Shown one piece after another: positions 25,831-34,131 of a stretch of 64,000 nt of DNA. The DNA lies in the NCBI GenBank assembly GCA_903822545.1, contig CAIJPN010000075.1, positions 1 through 64,000 of the forward strand. Direction: 5' to 3'. This stretch comes from an uncultured Anaerolineae bacterium. GTDB taxonomy: Bacteria; Chloroflexota; Anaerolineae; Anaerolineales; Villigracilaceae. The notes under the pieces are model-generated. The model searched no databases and was not told where the DNA came from. It saw nothing but the letters and a program-made list of their open reading frames with translations. The number at the start of each line of letters is the position of its first letter. The first letter of the stretch is position 1. Position numbers and translations under genes: made by a program.

Positions 25831-27282
25831 CTAAGGCAGTGGGAGCCCGCCATCTTGTGGGCCGCCGCGGTTATTATTACGGTTTGATGAAGAAGATGAT
25901 GAACTGGTAGATGAGCTGGTAGATGAACTGGTTATGCTAAGTTCCACCTTGTCACCTTCTTCCAGGCTGCCACTGGTTGTGATCGTCACCAGGCCGCCCG
26001 AAAGTTCACCACTTTCGATATCCACCCGCTGGCTGCTGCCACCCTGCCCGACCACGTTCACATACTCTCCCTGGCTATCGGTCTGGACAGCATTAATCGG
26101 CACGGCCAGCATGACGTGCGGCTCGCTGGTCACCAAAACCACCGAGGCAGTTGCGCCAAACAGCAGTTTGGCATCTGTCGGGTCAAGCCGCACAGTGACA
26201 GTGTACTTCACCAACCCACTAACGGTAGCGCCAACCGGGTTGATCATTTCCACTTCACCAGTAAGAGTCTGCCCGGGCAGTGAATCCATTGTAATCTGGG
26301 CCGGGTTGCCCACCGCGACATTGGAAATGCTGGTTTCATCCACCAGCACATCAATTTTGATGGTATCGCGGTTGACCAACCCAATCGCCGCATCCCCACT
26401 GCTGACCGAATTGGCAGAAGATGTCATCAGCGAGATCACTTCGCCATCGAACGGTGCGATGATTGCCATCACATCCACTTTTGCCTGTGCGGCGGCGATT
26501 TTTGCCTGGGCAGCATCAAAATCAAGCTGGTCATAACCGCCTTTAACCTTGTCACGCGCCCGGCGGGCATCATCCAGCGCAGCACGCGCCACATCCAGCG
26601 CAGCTTTGGCCTCGTCATAATCAGTTTGGGTTGGCTTGGCAAGGTACCAGTTAAGGGTAGCCTTGAGATCGTTAAGCGCCATCTGCGCGTTGGTCATGTC
26701 AATAATCGCCTGTGTCTTTTGCGGGTCGCCATCCGGGTGGCGCTGCACCTCTTTATATTTGCGCGTGAGGAGCATCAGGGTTTTCTCGGCCTCCTGGATC
26801 TTCGCTTCAGTATATTTGATCAATACATCCGAAGCGCGCGGATAATCGAGGGCGTTCAAAATATTCTGGGCTTCCTCCACATCCTTACGAGTCGTCACCA
26901 CCTTTTGCTGCGCCGCAGCCAGGGCCGCCGTCGAATCCTGCATATCCAGCAAATCACGCTGGGTACTGGCAAGTTCAGCCATCGCCGATAAAACCTCCGC
27001 CGGCACCGAATCAGGCTTTAAAATTGCCAGCACATCCCCTTTTTTTACCTTATCGCCGACTTTAACGTTGACTTTATCAACCAACCCGCTGGTACCCCAT
27101 TTAAGAGTCACCAACTGGTCGGCGCTCAAATTCCCAGATGTCTCAACCGTACTGGTAATCGTCACAGTCGAAACCCTGCCCGTAGAATTGCCCGTGTTGC
27201 CACTCGTTGTGCTGGCACAGCCCGCCGCAAACAGTGCAGCCACCAACAAGAAAGATACAACTTTCAGCGGAAATCTATACAT
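25831..27282 (-). CDS. MacA-type periplasmic adaptor lipoprotein (HlyD/RND adaptor family)
   Basis: The 483-residue protein has a lipoprotein signal (FLLVAALFAAGC, Cys near residue 22). A biotinyl-lipoyl half-motif with KVGDKVKKGDVLAIL follows, then a long coiled-coil hairpin (about residues 95-240), a second lipoyl half (VMAIIAPFDGEVIS), and the beta-barrel and membrane-proximal domains. The tail is a Ser/Thr run and then an Asn/Arg/Gly-rich end. The adaptor links the inner-membrane transporter to the outside. The start MYRFPLK was chosen because the lipoprotein signal begins there; the frame from 27390 would run through the promoter. It is divergent from the response regulator. Confidence 0.88.
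   Translation of the reverse strand: MYRFPLKVVSFLLVAALFAAGCASTTSGNTGNSTGRVSTVTITSTVETSGNLSADQLVTLKWGTSGLVDKVNVKVGDKVKKGDVLAILKPDSVPAEVLSAMAELASTQRDLLDMQDSTAALAAAQQKVVTTRKDVEEAQNILNALDYPRASDVLIKYTEAKIQEAEKTLMLLTRKYKEVQRHPDGDPQKTQAIIDMTNAQMALNDLKATLNWYLAKPTQTDYDEAKAALDVARAALDDARRARDKVKGGYDQLDFDAAQAKIAAAQAKVDVMAIIAPFDGEVISLMTSSANSVSSGDAAIGLVNRDTIKIDVLVDETSISNVAVGNPAQITMDSLPGQTLTGEVEMINPVGATVSGLVKYTVTVRLDPTDAKLLFGATASVVLVTSEPHVMLAVPINAVQTDSQGEYVNVVGQGGSSQRVDIESGELSGGLVTITTSGSLEEGDKVELSITSSSTSSSTSSSSSSSNRNNNRGGPQDGGLPLP
25887..25932. repeat. Short in-gene microsatellite in the adaptor tail
   Basis: About three 12-bp units of the type GATGAACTGGTA encode the Ser/Thr-rich tail of the adaptor. Such tracts can change length by slippage. 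Confidence 0.45.
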
Positions 27283-27325
27283 AATGAACCTCTTCTCAGG
27301 TAAGATAACTTTCTCTACAGGTTTC

Positions 27326-27380
27326 ATTCTAAAAAAACAAACTGTGAACAAACCAAGAAATAGCTGTGAAAAAGCTGTGA
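27326..27380 (-). promoter_or_regulatory. Regulator half-site array and promoter of the adaptor-ABC operon
   Basis: On the plus strand CTGTGA (27342), CCAAGA (27353), CTGTGA (27364) and CTGTGA (27375) are spaced by exactly 11 bp. Read on the minus strand, the last TCACAG is followed by 10 nt and TAGAAT (27326-27331). This layout is identical to the DUF4405 promoter at 23574-23650. The gene start is 44 bp further. Confidence 0.7.
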
Positions 27381-27401
27381 GATTATTCACTATTTAACGT
27401 T

Positions 27402-27434
27402 TCATAGCTTTTTCACAGCAAAAATGTTTATATT
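27402..27434 (+). promoter_or_regulatory. Autoregulatory promoter of the two-component genes
   Basis: TCATAG (27402) and TCACAG (27413) are 11 bp apart. The second is followed by 10 nt and TATATT (27429-27434), the -10 box for the regulator gene. With the opposite array they form an inverted repeat of 17/18 bp (27363-27380 with 27402-27419). No normal -35 box is seen, which fits an activated promoter. Confidence 0.6.
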
Positions 27435-27463
27435 GTGTGTAACGAAAAAGAAAGCGAGGCCCC

Positions 27464-28141
27464 ATGCCAACCGTCCTGATCATCGATGACGACCCCAAAC
27501 TGCTCAAAATGCTTCAGCGAACGCTGGTTTACGAAAATCTCAACGTCATCACCGCCGCCAACGGCCTCGAAGCCCTGCCCATCATTGACACCCAAAAACC
27601 CGATCTGCTCATCATCGATTGGATGATGCCCCACATGGACGGCGTCACCCTCATCCGCCAACTGCGCAGCGACGGTAACAAAACCATGGCCCTCATGCTC
27701 ACCGCCCGTGATGCTATCGAAAACCGCGTAGATGGTCTGGAAAGCGGCGCCGACGATTACCTGGTCAAACCTTTTGCCCCCGCCGAGCTGGTGGCGCGTG
27801 TCCATGCCCTGTTGCGGCGGATAGAAACCAAACCCGCCAGCCAGACCGTTACCTATGCCGACCTGACCCTCGACCCAACCACCCGTGAAACGCATCGCGG
27901 AACAATGGCCCTGACCCTGACCCTGACAGAATTCAACCTACTACACCTGCTCATGCGCCACCCCCGCCAGGTGCTCGAACGCCGCCAGATACTCACCGAA
28001 GTCTGGGGCTACGATTTCGGCGGTGATGACAATGTGCTCGAAATCTACATTGGCTACTTGCGCAAAAAACTTGAATTCGATGGCCGTTCACGCCTGATCC
28101 ACACTGTGCGCGGCATCGGCTACGTTCTTCGCGAGGAATAA
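27464..28141 (+). CDS. OmpR-family response regulator
   Basis: The 225-residue protein has a receiver domain with the acidic pair D8-D10, phospho-acceptor Asp52 (LIIDWMMP) and conserved Lys in YLVKPF. A winged-helix DNA-binding domain follows (about 125-225, with EFNLLHLLMRHP and LEIYIGYLRKKL). Phosphorylated dimers of this family bind direct repeats about 11 bp apart, and such repeats flank this gene and two neighbouring operons. It overlaps the kinase gene by one base (TAATG). The likely role is induction of the neighbouring efflux and surface operons in response to an envelope signal. Confidence 0.95.
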   Translation: MPTVLIIDDDPKLLKMLQRTLVYENLNVITAANGLEALPIIDTQKPDLLIIDWMMPHMDGVTLIRQLRSDGNKTMALMLTARDAIENRVDGLESGADDYLVKPFAPAELVARVHALLRRIETKPASQTVTYADLTLDPTTRETHRGTMALTLTLTEFNLLHLLMRHPRQVLERRQILTEVWGYDFGGDDNVLEIYIGYLRKKLEFDGRSRLIHTVRGIGYVLREE

Positions 28142-29601
28142 TGTCTATCCGACTGCGTTTTACCCTGCTCTACAACATCATCCTGGCCGTCACCCTGGCC
28201 ATTTTTGGATTCTCCATCTACGCCGTGCAAATGGAAACCACCTACAACGCCTTACAAAAGGATTTGAAACATAGCTCCGACCGGATGGAGGGCCTGGTAG
28301 CCCGCGCATTTGCCAACTCTGGGCAAGACCCCTTCTCCCCGCCCAACCCGCCTCCCACACCCGAAGGTAATTCTGGCAGCCAGGTTTTCCGCGAACTGCC
28401 CGAGCGTGAAGTGCTGCGTGTGCTCGACCCCGCCGGGGCGCTGCTGCTCAGCCCCTTAGGACGCACCGCCGAAAGCCTGCCACTCAGCGCCCAAGGCCTG
28501 AAAACTGTCCAGGCTGGCAACGACTGGTGGCAAACCAGCGACTTCCAGGGCCAGGCCATGCTCATCTACAACCGCCCAATCTTCAAAAATGGCACATTCA
28601 CCTACATCTTACAGGTTGCCCGGCCCCTGACAGAGCGCAACCGCTCGCTGGAATTCCTGGGAACCACCTTCCTGGTAGCCAGCCTGTTAACCATCCTGGT
28701 GGCATTTGGCATCGGCTGGATCTTCTCAGGAATGATGCTTCAGCCCATTCAAAGACTGACACAGACCGCCCAGGCGATCGGCGAGGAGCGCGACTTCACC
28801 CGGCGCGTGGCCTACACCGGGCCACAGGATGAAGTCGGGCAGCTTGCCACCACCTTCAACTCCATGCTGGCGCGTTTGCAAGAAGCCTACCAGAAGCTGG
28901 CCCACTCACTCGAAATGCAGCGTAATTTTGTGGCCGATGTCTCACACGAACTGCGCACCCCGCTGACCACCCTGCGCGGCAACCTGGGGCTGCTCCAGCG
29001 CGAACCGCCCATCCCTGCCGATGAAAGAGCCGACATCACCAGCGACATGGTGTACGAAAGCGACCGGCTGATCCGGCTGGTAAACGAACTGCTCGTCCTG
29101 GCGCGCGCAGATGCGGGTCGGAATCTGTCAAAAGAATCAGTGGCAATCCTGCCCATTTTAGAAGAAACCTGCCGCCAGGCACACCAGCTCAACCCAGTGC
29201 GCAGGATCAGCCTGGAGGCCGCCGACATCGCTTTCATCGGCGACCGTGATGCGCTAAAACAGGTCATCCTCATTGCGCTGGATAACGCCCTCAAACATTC
29301 CAGCGGCGAAATTATGGTCAGCGCTGCGCCCCGGGGCGGGCAAGCCGAAATCCGGGTGCAGGATTCTGGCGAAGGCATCCCCCCCGACCGGCTGGAACGC
29401 GTCTTCGACCGCTTTTATCGCGGCGAGGAAAGCGCCACCATCCCCGGCTTTGGGTTGGGCCTGCCCATCGCCAAAGCCCTGGTGGAAGGCATGGGCGGCA
29501 GGATCCAGATCGAAAGCGAACCCGGAAAAGGCAGCCTGCTCACCATCCAAATCCCCCTCGCCGCTACAAATTCATACACGTCAGAACCTCCAGTTTTTTG
29601 A
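28141..29601 (+). CDS. Membrane sensor histidine kinase (HAMP-HisKA-HATPase)
   Basis: The 486-residue kinase has a first helix (about 7-29), an extracellular sensor of about 145 residues with a Pro-rich segment, a second helix (about 176-198) and HAMP. The HisKA box VADVSHELRTPL carries phospho-His269, and the ATPase domain has an N-box (DNALKH), a G1 box (DSGEGIP) and a G2 box (GFGLGLPIAK). It should phosphorylate the regulator encoded just upstream. The sensor domain matches no family I can name, so the signal is unknown. Given the efflux partner, a cell-envelope or antibiotic-like stress is plausible. Confidence 0.94.
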   Translation: MSIRLRFTLLYNIILAVTLAIFGFSIYAVQMETTYNALQKDLKHSSDRMEGLVARAFANSGQDPFSPPNPPPTPEGNSGSQVFRELPEREVLRVLDPAGALLLSPLGRTAESLPLSAQGLKTVQAGNDWWQTSDFQGQAMLIYNRPIFKNGTFTYILQVARPLTERNRSLEFLGTTFLVASLLTILVAFGIGWIFSGMMLQPIQRLTQTAQAIGEERDFTRRVAYTGPQDEVGQLATTFNSMLARLQEAYQKLAHSLEMQRNFVADVSHELRTPLTTLRGNLGLLQREPPIPADERADITSDMVYESDRLIRLVNELLVLARADAGRNLSKESVAILPILEETCRQAHQLNPVRRISLEAADIAFIGDRDALKQVILIALDNALKHSSGEIMVSAAPRGGQAEIRVQDSGEGIPPDRLERVFDRFYRGEESATIPGFGLGLPIAKALVEGMGGRIQIESEPGKGSLLTIQIPLAATNSYTSEPPVF

Positions 29602-29680
29602 AGCAAACCGCTAAAATTACCAGCACTCTTGGTAAAATCAGCCTGAAAGACTGAAGCAACCAGATCGAAAGGAATCCGCC

Positions 29681-30049
29681 ATGTCGCTCAAACATACCGC
29701 CCAGGTCGAAGCCAGAGAAGTTGTTAAAGGTGTCAACACGCGTATGCAAGTGCTGATTTCAGCACAAGAAGGCCCGCATTTCGCCATGCGCCGATTCATC
29801 ATGGAAAAGGGTGGCGGAATGCCCCGACACACCAATACAGTTGAACATGAGCAATATGTGCTGGGCGGCCAGGCGCGCATCGGCATCGCCGATGAGACTT
29901 TTGAAGTGCAAAAGGGTGATATTGTTTTTATCCCTGCGGGCGTGCCGCACTGGTACCAGAACCTGGGGGATGAGCCGTTTGAATTTTTATGCATGATTCC
30001 CAACAAACCAGATACCATTGTGGTTCTAGATGAACCCCCCGCCTGTTAA
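29681..30049 (+). CDS. Small cupin-domain protein
   Basis: The 122-residue protein is a single cupin barrel. Motif 1 reads G-x5-H-x5-EHEQYVLGG and motif 2 GDIVFIPAGVPHWYQN, giving the usual His/Glu/His metal set. It could be a dioxygenase-like enzyme, an isomerase or a metabolite binder; the sequence does not say which. AAAGGA lies upstream and a strong terminator follows, so it is monocistronic. Confidence 0.85.
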   Translation: MSLKHTAQVEAREVVKGVNTRMQVLISAQEGPHFAMRRFIMEKGGGMPRHTNTVEHEQYVLGGQARIGIADETFEVQKGDIVFIPAGVPHWYQNLGDEPFEFLCMIPNKPDTIVVLDEPPAC

Positions 30050-30065
30050 TACCGCCCACTGAACA

Positions 30066-30104
30066 AAAACACCGCTGGCCAATCACCTCGCCAGCGGTGT
30101 TTTC
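30066..30104 (+). terminator. Intrinsic terminator after the cupin gene
   Basis: A 12-bp perfect stem, AACACCGCTGGC (30068-30079) with GCCAGCGGTGTT (30090-30101), is followed by T residues. Confidence 0.85.
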
Positions 30105-30154
30105 TATAGTAGATCTCTTACAAAAATTATCGTTTACCTGAAAATACCCTTCGC

Positions 30155-30203
30155 GGGTAAGAATTGCCCTTTTTTCTTAAGGCGGAAAGCGCAATTCTCA
30201 CCC
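30155..30203. repeat. Palindromic repeat GGGTGAGAATTGCGCTTT
   Basis: Left arm GGGTAAGAATTGCCCTTT (30155-30172) and right arm AAAGCGCAATTCTCACCC (30186-30203) form a hairpin with two mismatches. The same right arm occurs at 45674-45691 with its own partner. It may also act as a terminator for the aminotransferase gene. Confidence 0.6.
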
Positions 30204-30241
30204 ATAGGCATTATAAGAATCGATTGGGCCTGTTCCCAACC

Positions 30242-31474
30242 TTAATTCTTCTGTGCAGCGATCAGTTCTTTCAGCAAGATTCCCAAGCGGGTGATGCCTT
30301 CACGGATATTTTCAGGGTTGGAGTAAGAGAAATTAAGACGCATGGTATTCTTCCCACCGCCGGTAGGGTGGAACGAACCACCCGGCACAAAGGCTACCTT
30401 GCGCTCAATCGCTTGTTTGAACACTTCGGCAGTATCCATATTTTGTGGCAGGATACCCCACAGAAACATACCACCCTCAGGTCGAGTCCAGCGTGTTTCT
30501 ACAGGCCAGATTTCATCCATGGTTTCGAGCATCACATTGCGGCGTTCGCGGTAAACGCTGCGAATGATCTTAACGTGCTCATCGAGGAAACCGCCTTTGG
30601 CGACTTCATAGGCGGTGATCTGGTTGAAGGTGGATGTATGCAGGTCAGCGGCTTGTTTGGTCATTACCAGCTTGCGGATGACTTCGGGCGGGGCAATCAC
30701 CCAGGCCAGGCGGATGCCGGGAGCAAGCAGCTTCGAGAAGGTGCTCAGGTAGATGACATTGCCAGTGTAATGCCCGCCATTCGAGCCGCGCATGTCACTA
30801 TCAAGTTTGACAACCGAGGGGAGATGATCCCCATCGTAGCGCAACTGACCATACGGGTCGTCTTCCACAATCGGGACACCGTAGCGGTCCGCCAGGGTGA
30901 TCAGCTGTTTGCGGCGTTCCAGGCTGAGGGTCGCTCCGCTTGGGTTTTGGAAGTTGGGCAAAACGTAGATAAACTTCGGGCCAATGCGCAGCGCCTTTTC
31001 CAATTCATCCACGATCATGCCATTTTCATCAGATGGGACGGAGATGTACTGCGCCCCATAGGCATTCCAGGCCTGGAGCGCGCCCAGGTAAGTAGGCGAC
31101 TCGACCACGATGTAATCACCCCGATTCAAGAACAGGCGGCCAATAAAATCCAGGGCCTGCTGTGAACCAGATGTGATCAAAATATTATCGGCGGTCACTT
31201 CAATGGCAAAGCGCGCGGTGTGGCGCGCGATCATCTCACGCAGGGGCAGGTAGCCCTCGGTGGTGCCATATTGCAAAGCCTGTGCTCCCAAGGTGTCTAG
31301 AACAATGTTGCAGGCTTCTTTGAATTTCTCAACCGGGAACACTTCCGGCGCGGGTAGGCCACCAGCGAAGGAAATGATATCGGGTTGTTCGGTGAGCTTC
31401 AGCAGCTCGCGGATGACCGAACTGCCCATTTTTTGCATTCGATGGGCATAACGGTATTCCCAGGGTGTTTGCAT
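30242..31474 (-). CDS. PLP-dependent class I/II aminotransferase (LysN/2-aminoadipate type)
   Basis: The 410-residue enzyme has fold-type I landmarks: ISFAGGLPAPEVFP near the N-terminus, YGTTEGYLPLRE, ITSGSQQALDFIGRLF, an NFQNPSGAT loop, EDDPYGQLRY, and STFSKLLAPGIRLAW with the PLP-binding Lys. This pattern fits the broad-specificity 2-aminoadipate/aromatic/branched-chain aminotransferases related to the MocR catalytic domain, without the helix-turn-helix part. Substrate is uncertain. An intrinsic terminator sits only 45 bp upstream of the start. Confidence 0.9.
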   Translation of the reverse strand: MQTPWEYRYAHRMQKMGSSVIRELLKLTEQPDIISFAGGLPAPEVFPVEKFKEACNIVLDTLGAQALQYGTTEGYLPLREMIARHTARFAIEVTADNILITSGSQQALDFIGRLFLNRGDYIVVESPTYLGALQAWNAYGAQYISVPSDENGMIVDELEKALRIGPKFIYVLPNFQNPSGATLSLERRKQLITLADRYGVPIVEDDPYGQLRYDGDHLPSVVKLDSDMRGSNGGHYTGNVIYLSTFSKLLAPGIRLAWVIAPPEVIRKLVMTKQAADLHTSTFNQITAYEVAKGGFLDEHVKIIRSVYRERRNVMLETMDEIWPVETRWTRPEGGMFLWGILPQNMDTAEVFKQAIERKVAFVPGGSFHPTGGGKNTMRLNFSYSNPENIREGITRLGILLKELIAAQKN

Positions 31475-31519
31475 TCTATCTCCTTAGAAAAAGTTTGGGT
31501 TTGAGAATGTCTATGGGTA

Positions 31520-31556
31520 TAAAAAACCCTGACAGGTACGATTCACCTGTCAGGGT
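31520..31556 (-). terminator. Intrinsic terminator upstream of the aminotransferase gene
   Basis: A 12-bp perfect stem (31526-31537 with 31545-31556) is followed on the minus strand by six T. It probably ends transcription of the PIG-L gene about 150 bp upstream. Because TTGCGT-N17-TAAGAT can be read on the minus strand just before it, it could instead be a leader attenuator for the aminotransferase. Confidence 0.75.
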
Positions 31557-31703
31557 CACCTGATTCTTGGCAAATGAATGCCATGGAGGAACAGGAAACG
31601 CCAAGTTCTTGTCTGCATGACTTTAATATCTTACCCAGTTTCCCCGCAAAACGCAACTGAATAAAATCCCAACTTAAGTGTGATATTTGTCGGTTTCGGA
31701 AAG

Positions 31704-32447
31704 CTATATTCCGCAGTGCAGCGCGCTGGGGTGAAGCACCTTCAGCGCCTCGCCGCGCCAGTAGCTGTGCCCAACTGCCAGTTGGAGCGATTTGGCATCC
31801 AGCGCATGGATCATCTCAGCCATGCTGGCATTATCAAACTGGGCCATGTAGCTGTGTACCGCAGCCACTTTTTTCTCCCAGGTACTGGTGATGTCGATGG
31901 TCAGGTTGGGTTCACGGGTCATGTAAAAAGCGATTCCCTGGATTCCACCCCGGTAAGCGGCATCCAGCGCCGGGTCACCGCTGGTAATTTTCGTAATATT
32001 TGCCAAAATGGTTGCTTCTGCAACAGCCAGGCCCACCTGGATATGGTCACGGTGCGCTTCATAAGTCAACCAGGGGTCACAGGTGAAGATAAAATCGGGG
32101 CTAAACTGGCGGATGGAACGCAAAATGTCTTTTCGCAGCGAATGGTAGCTATACTCACCCGCATCCGGGTAGCCCAGCCAACATTGTTTTCTCACCCCGA
32201 TAATTTCACCGGCCATAAACTGATCATGTTTCAGGGCATCGGCGCCCGCTTCTGGCGAAAGGGAGTGATCCACCAGCCCCATCAGGTCATCGGTGACGGT
32301 CAGGTAATCGATTTCGGCCCCCGCCTGTACCAACAGCGCCAGCGTCCCGGCAGCGCCGATATCGTTATCATCATAATGCGGCTGGATGCACAAAATTCGA
32401 CGGGCCGAGAAAATATCAGGAATGGGCAAAATGGTTTCGATGGTCAT
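31704..32447 (-). CDS. PIG-L family deacetylase (LmbE-like)
   Basis: The 247-residue protein has the zinc-binding PIG-L pattern: RRILCIQPHYDDNDIGAAG near the N-terminus (family form PHxDD, with Asp where many have Glu) and the second site AHRDHIQVG near residue 137. Known members remove N-acetyl from GlcNAc-PI, mycothiol or bacillithiol precursors, or sugar-containing natural products. No thiol-synthesis partner is nearby, so the substrate is open. The gene stands alone. Confidence 0.85.
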   Translation of the reverse strand: MTIETILPIPDIFSARRILCIQPHYDDNDIGAAGTLALLVQAGAEIDYLTVTDDLMGLVDHSLSPEAGADALKHDQFMAGEIIGVRKQCWLGYPDAGEYSYHSLRKDILRSIRQFSPDFIFTCDPWLTYEAHRDHIQVGLAVAEATILANITKITSGDPALDAAYRGGIQGIAFYMTREPNLTIDITSTWEKKVAAVHSYMAQFDNASMAEMIHALDAKSLQLAVGHSYWRGEALKVLHPSALHCGI

Positions 32448-32619
32448 AAGCCCATTTTAGTTGGCGTCTTTGCCCCAAATAATAACGATTGCATTGAGAT
32501 TTATCCTTGCTTCGCTTTTTTGTTCTATAAATTTCACCTGTAGTGGGGTACAATATGAACGCTTATTCATTTGCACCGCCGCGCTGCGGCGGTACCTACA
32601 ACCCTAAAGGAGACCCCCC

Positions 32620-33054
32620 ATGTACCACACCATAATCATCGTTGGAAATGTTGGCAAAGACCCCGAAATGCGCTATACACCATCGGGCCAACCGGTGACA
32701 ACTTTTAACGTAGCAACCAACCGGCAGTATACATCCAATAACGGACAAACAGTAAAAGAAACCATTTGGTTTCGTATTACTGCTTGGGGTAAAACGGGCG
32801 AGGTATGTAACCAATACCTGAAGAAAGGCTCCAAAGTATTGGTGGAAGGTCGCCTGACCCCAGACCCGAACACTGGCGGCCCGCGTACATACACCCGGCA
32901 AGATGGCACCGCTGGAGCATCTTTTGAAGTTACTGCCAGCGCCGTGCGCTTCCTTTCCAGCCGCGAAGAAACCGGTGGAAGCGGTAGCGCCAGTATGGGC
33001 GGCGGCGAACCACCCTACTTTACCGGCGCACCCGAAGAAGACATCCCATTCTAG
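32620..33054 (+). CDS. ssb: Single-stranded DNA-binding protein
   Basis: The 144-residue protein has the OB fold of SSB: MYHTIIIVGNVGKDPEMRYT at the start, a WFRITAWGK strand and a VEGRLTPDPN segment. A short Gly/Ser-rich linker and the acidic C-terminal tip EEDIPF follow, the docking site for repair and replication partners. It binds single-stranded DNA during replication and repair. AAAGGAG precedes the start, a TACAAT box lies at 32549-32554 and a strong terminator follows. Confidence 0.96.
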   Translation: MYHTIIIVGNVGKDPEMRYTPSGQPVTTFNVATNRQYTSNNGQTVKETIWFRITAWGKTGEVCNQYLKKGSKVLVEGRLTPDPNTGGPRTYTRQDGTAGASFEVTASAVRFLSSREETGGSGSASMGGGEPPYFTGAPEEDIPF

Positions 33055-33063
33055 ACCAGTTCA

Positions 33064-33097
33064 GGCCCCTAAAGGTAACAGCCTTTAGGGGCCTTTT
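33064..33097 (+). terminator. Intrinsic terminator after ssb
   Basis: A 12-bp perfect stem, GGCCCCTAAAGG (33064-33075) with CCTTTAGGGGCC (33082-33093), is followed by four T. It lies between ssb and the DUF3467 gene. Confidence 0.85.
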
Positions 33098-33112
33098 AAG
33101 AAAGAGGCGGAT

Positions 33113-33445
33113 ATGGCTCTCCCGGCCCCCAGAAACCCAACTACCCTCGATGTCCCGGCTGAACTCCAGCCGCTCTATGCCAACCTGGTGCGCATCGCCC
33201 ACTCCCCTGCAGACCTGGTGCTTGATTTTGCACACCTGCTGCCAGGAGAAAATCGCGCCAAGGTTTCGGCGCGCATTCTCATGTCACCTCTCAGCGCCAA
33301 GCTGCTCTATCGCGCCTTGAGCGAAAACCTGGCACGCTACGAAGCCGCCTTTGGCGAAATCCACATGCCCACATCATCCCTGGCTGACCAGCTCTTCAAA
33401 CCCATGCACCCGCCCGAAACCCCACCCGAAGAAGGAAAACCTTAA
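33113..33445 (+). CDS. DUF3467 family protein
   Basis: The 110-residue protein matches DUF3467 by eye: YANLVRIAHSPADLVLDFAHLLPG, then KVSARILMSPLSAKLLYRALSENLARYEAAFGEI. The family is small, cytoplasmic and of unknown function. It is followed by the translin-like gene with a one-base overlap (TAATG), so the two are translationally coupled. AAAGAGG lies upstream. Confidence 0.82.
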   Translation: MALPAPRNPTTLDVPAELQPLYANLVRIAHSPADLVLDFAHLLPGENRAKVSARILMSPLSAKLLYRALSENLARYEAAFGEIHMPTSSLADQLFKPMHPPETPPEEGKP

Positions 33446-34128
33446 TGGAAAAGCTGGAACAAATCGCCGAAACCATCCGCGCCGAGTTTGACGCGCGTAC
33501 CGCAGCCCGCGATAACGCCCTGGCCCAGGCGCGCATGCTCACCCGTCACTGCTCACAGGCCATTCGCGCCGTCCACCGCGATGATGAAGCCGGGATGAAT
33601 GTCGAGCTGGCCGAAGCCCGCCAACTGGCCGATTCGCTGCGCAGCGGCCTCGCCGGTCATGCCGACCTGTACTTTGCCGGGTATACCCAGGATGCGCTCA
33701 AGGAATACGTAGAAGCCACCGTCACCTGCGCCCTCATCCGCGGCCTGCCGTTGCCCGGCCCCGAAGAAATGCAAGCCGAAGCCAACACCTATCTCAACGG
33801 CCTGGCCGAAGTGGTCGGTGAACTGCGCCGCCGCTGCCTCGACATCCTGCGCCACGGCTATTCTGCCGAGGCCGAGCGCCTGCTGACCCTGATGGATGAT
33901 ATCTACTCCATCCTGGTAACCATGGATTACCCCGATGCCATCACCAGCGGGCTGCGCCGCCAAACCGATATTGCCCGCAGCATTATCGAAAAAACACGCG
34001 GCGATATCACTTTCAGCCTGCGCGGCGAACACCTGGAGCGCGCCCTGGCCCAGATCAGCCAGCAAATTACCGGCGAGGGCGGGCCATCTGGGCCAATGCT
34101 CAGCCGCAACAATGGCGAAGAGGAATAG
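33445..34128 (+). CDS. Translin family protein
   Basis: The 227-residue all-helical protein reads like translin/TRAX: RNLAQARMLTRH-type first helix with CSQAIRAVHR, then ALKEYVEATVTCALI, LNGLAEVVGELRRRCLDIL and MDDIYSILVTMDYPDAITSGLRRQTDIARSIIE. In eukaryotes translin and TRAX form the C3PO nuclease that trims small RNA and tRNA pieces; archaeal relatives bind nucleic acid. The TRAX catalytic acidic residues are not obvious here, so binding rather than cleavage is more likely, but this is inference. It is coupled to the DUF3467 gene and lies 3 bp before the membrane-protein gene. Confidence 0.78.
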   Translation: MEKLEQIAETIRAEFDARTAARDNALAQARMLTRHCSQAIRAVHRDDEAGMNVELAEARQLADSLRSGLAGHADLYFAGYTQDALKEYVEATVTCALIRGLPLPGPEEMQAEANTYLNGLAEVVGELRRRCLDILRHGYSAEAERLLTLMDDIYSILVTMDYPDAITSGLRRQTDIARSIIEKTRGDITFSLRGEHLERALAQISQQITGEGGPSGPMLSRNNGEEE

Positions 34129-34131
34129 GCT

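Noticed and set aside
30164-31165. Open frame of 333 codons on the plus strand opposite the aminotransferase
   Set aside because: The minus-strand product has all fold-type I motifs, and the plus-strand translation has none.
31475-31620. T-box or lysine riboswitch before the aminotransferase
   Set aside because: The T-box core sequence and the expected stem set are absent, and the region is too short for a lysine riboswitch.
31680-32543. Open frame of 287 codons on the plus strand opposite the PIG-L gene
   Set aside because: The PIG-L zinc motifs are on the minus strand; the plus frame starts in a gap without a ribosome site.
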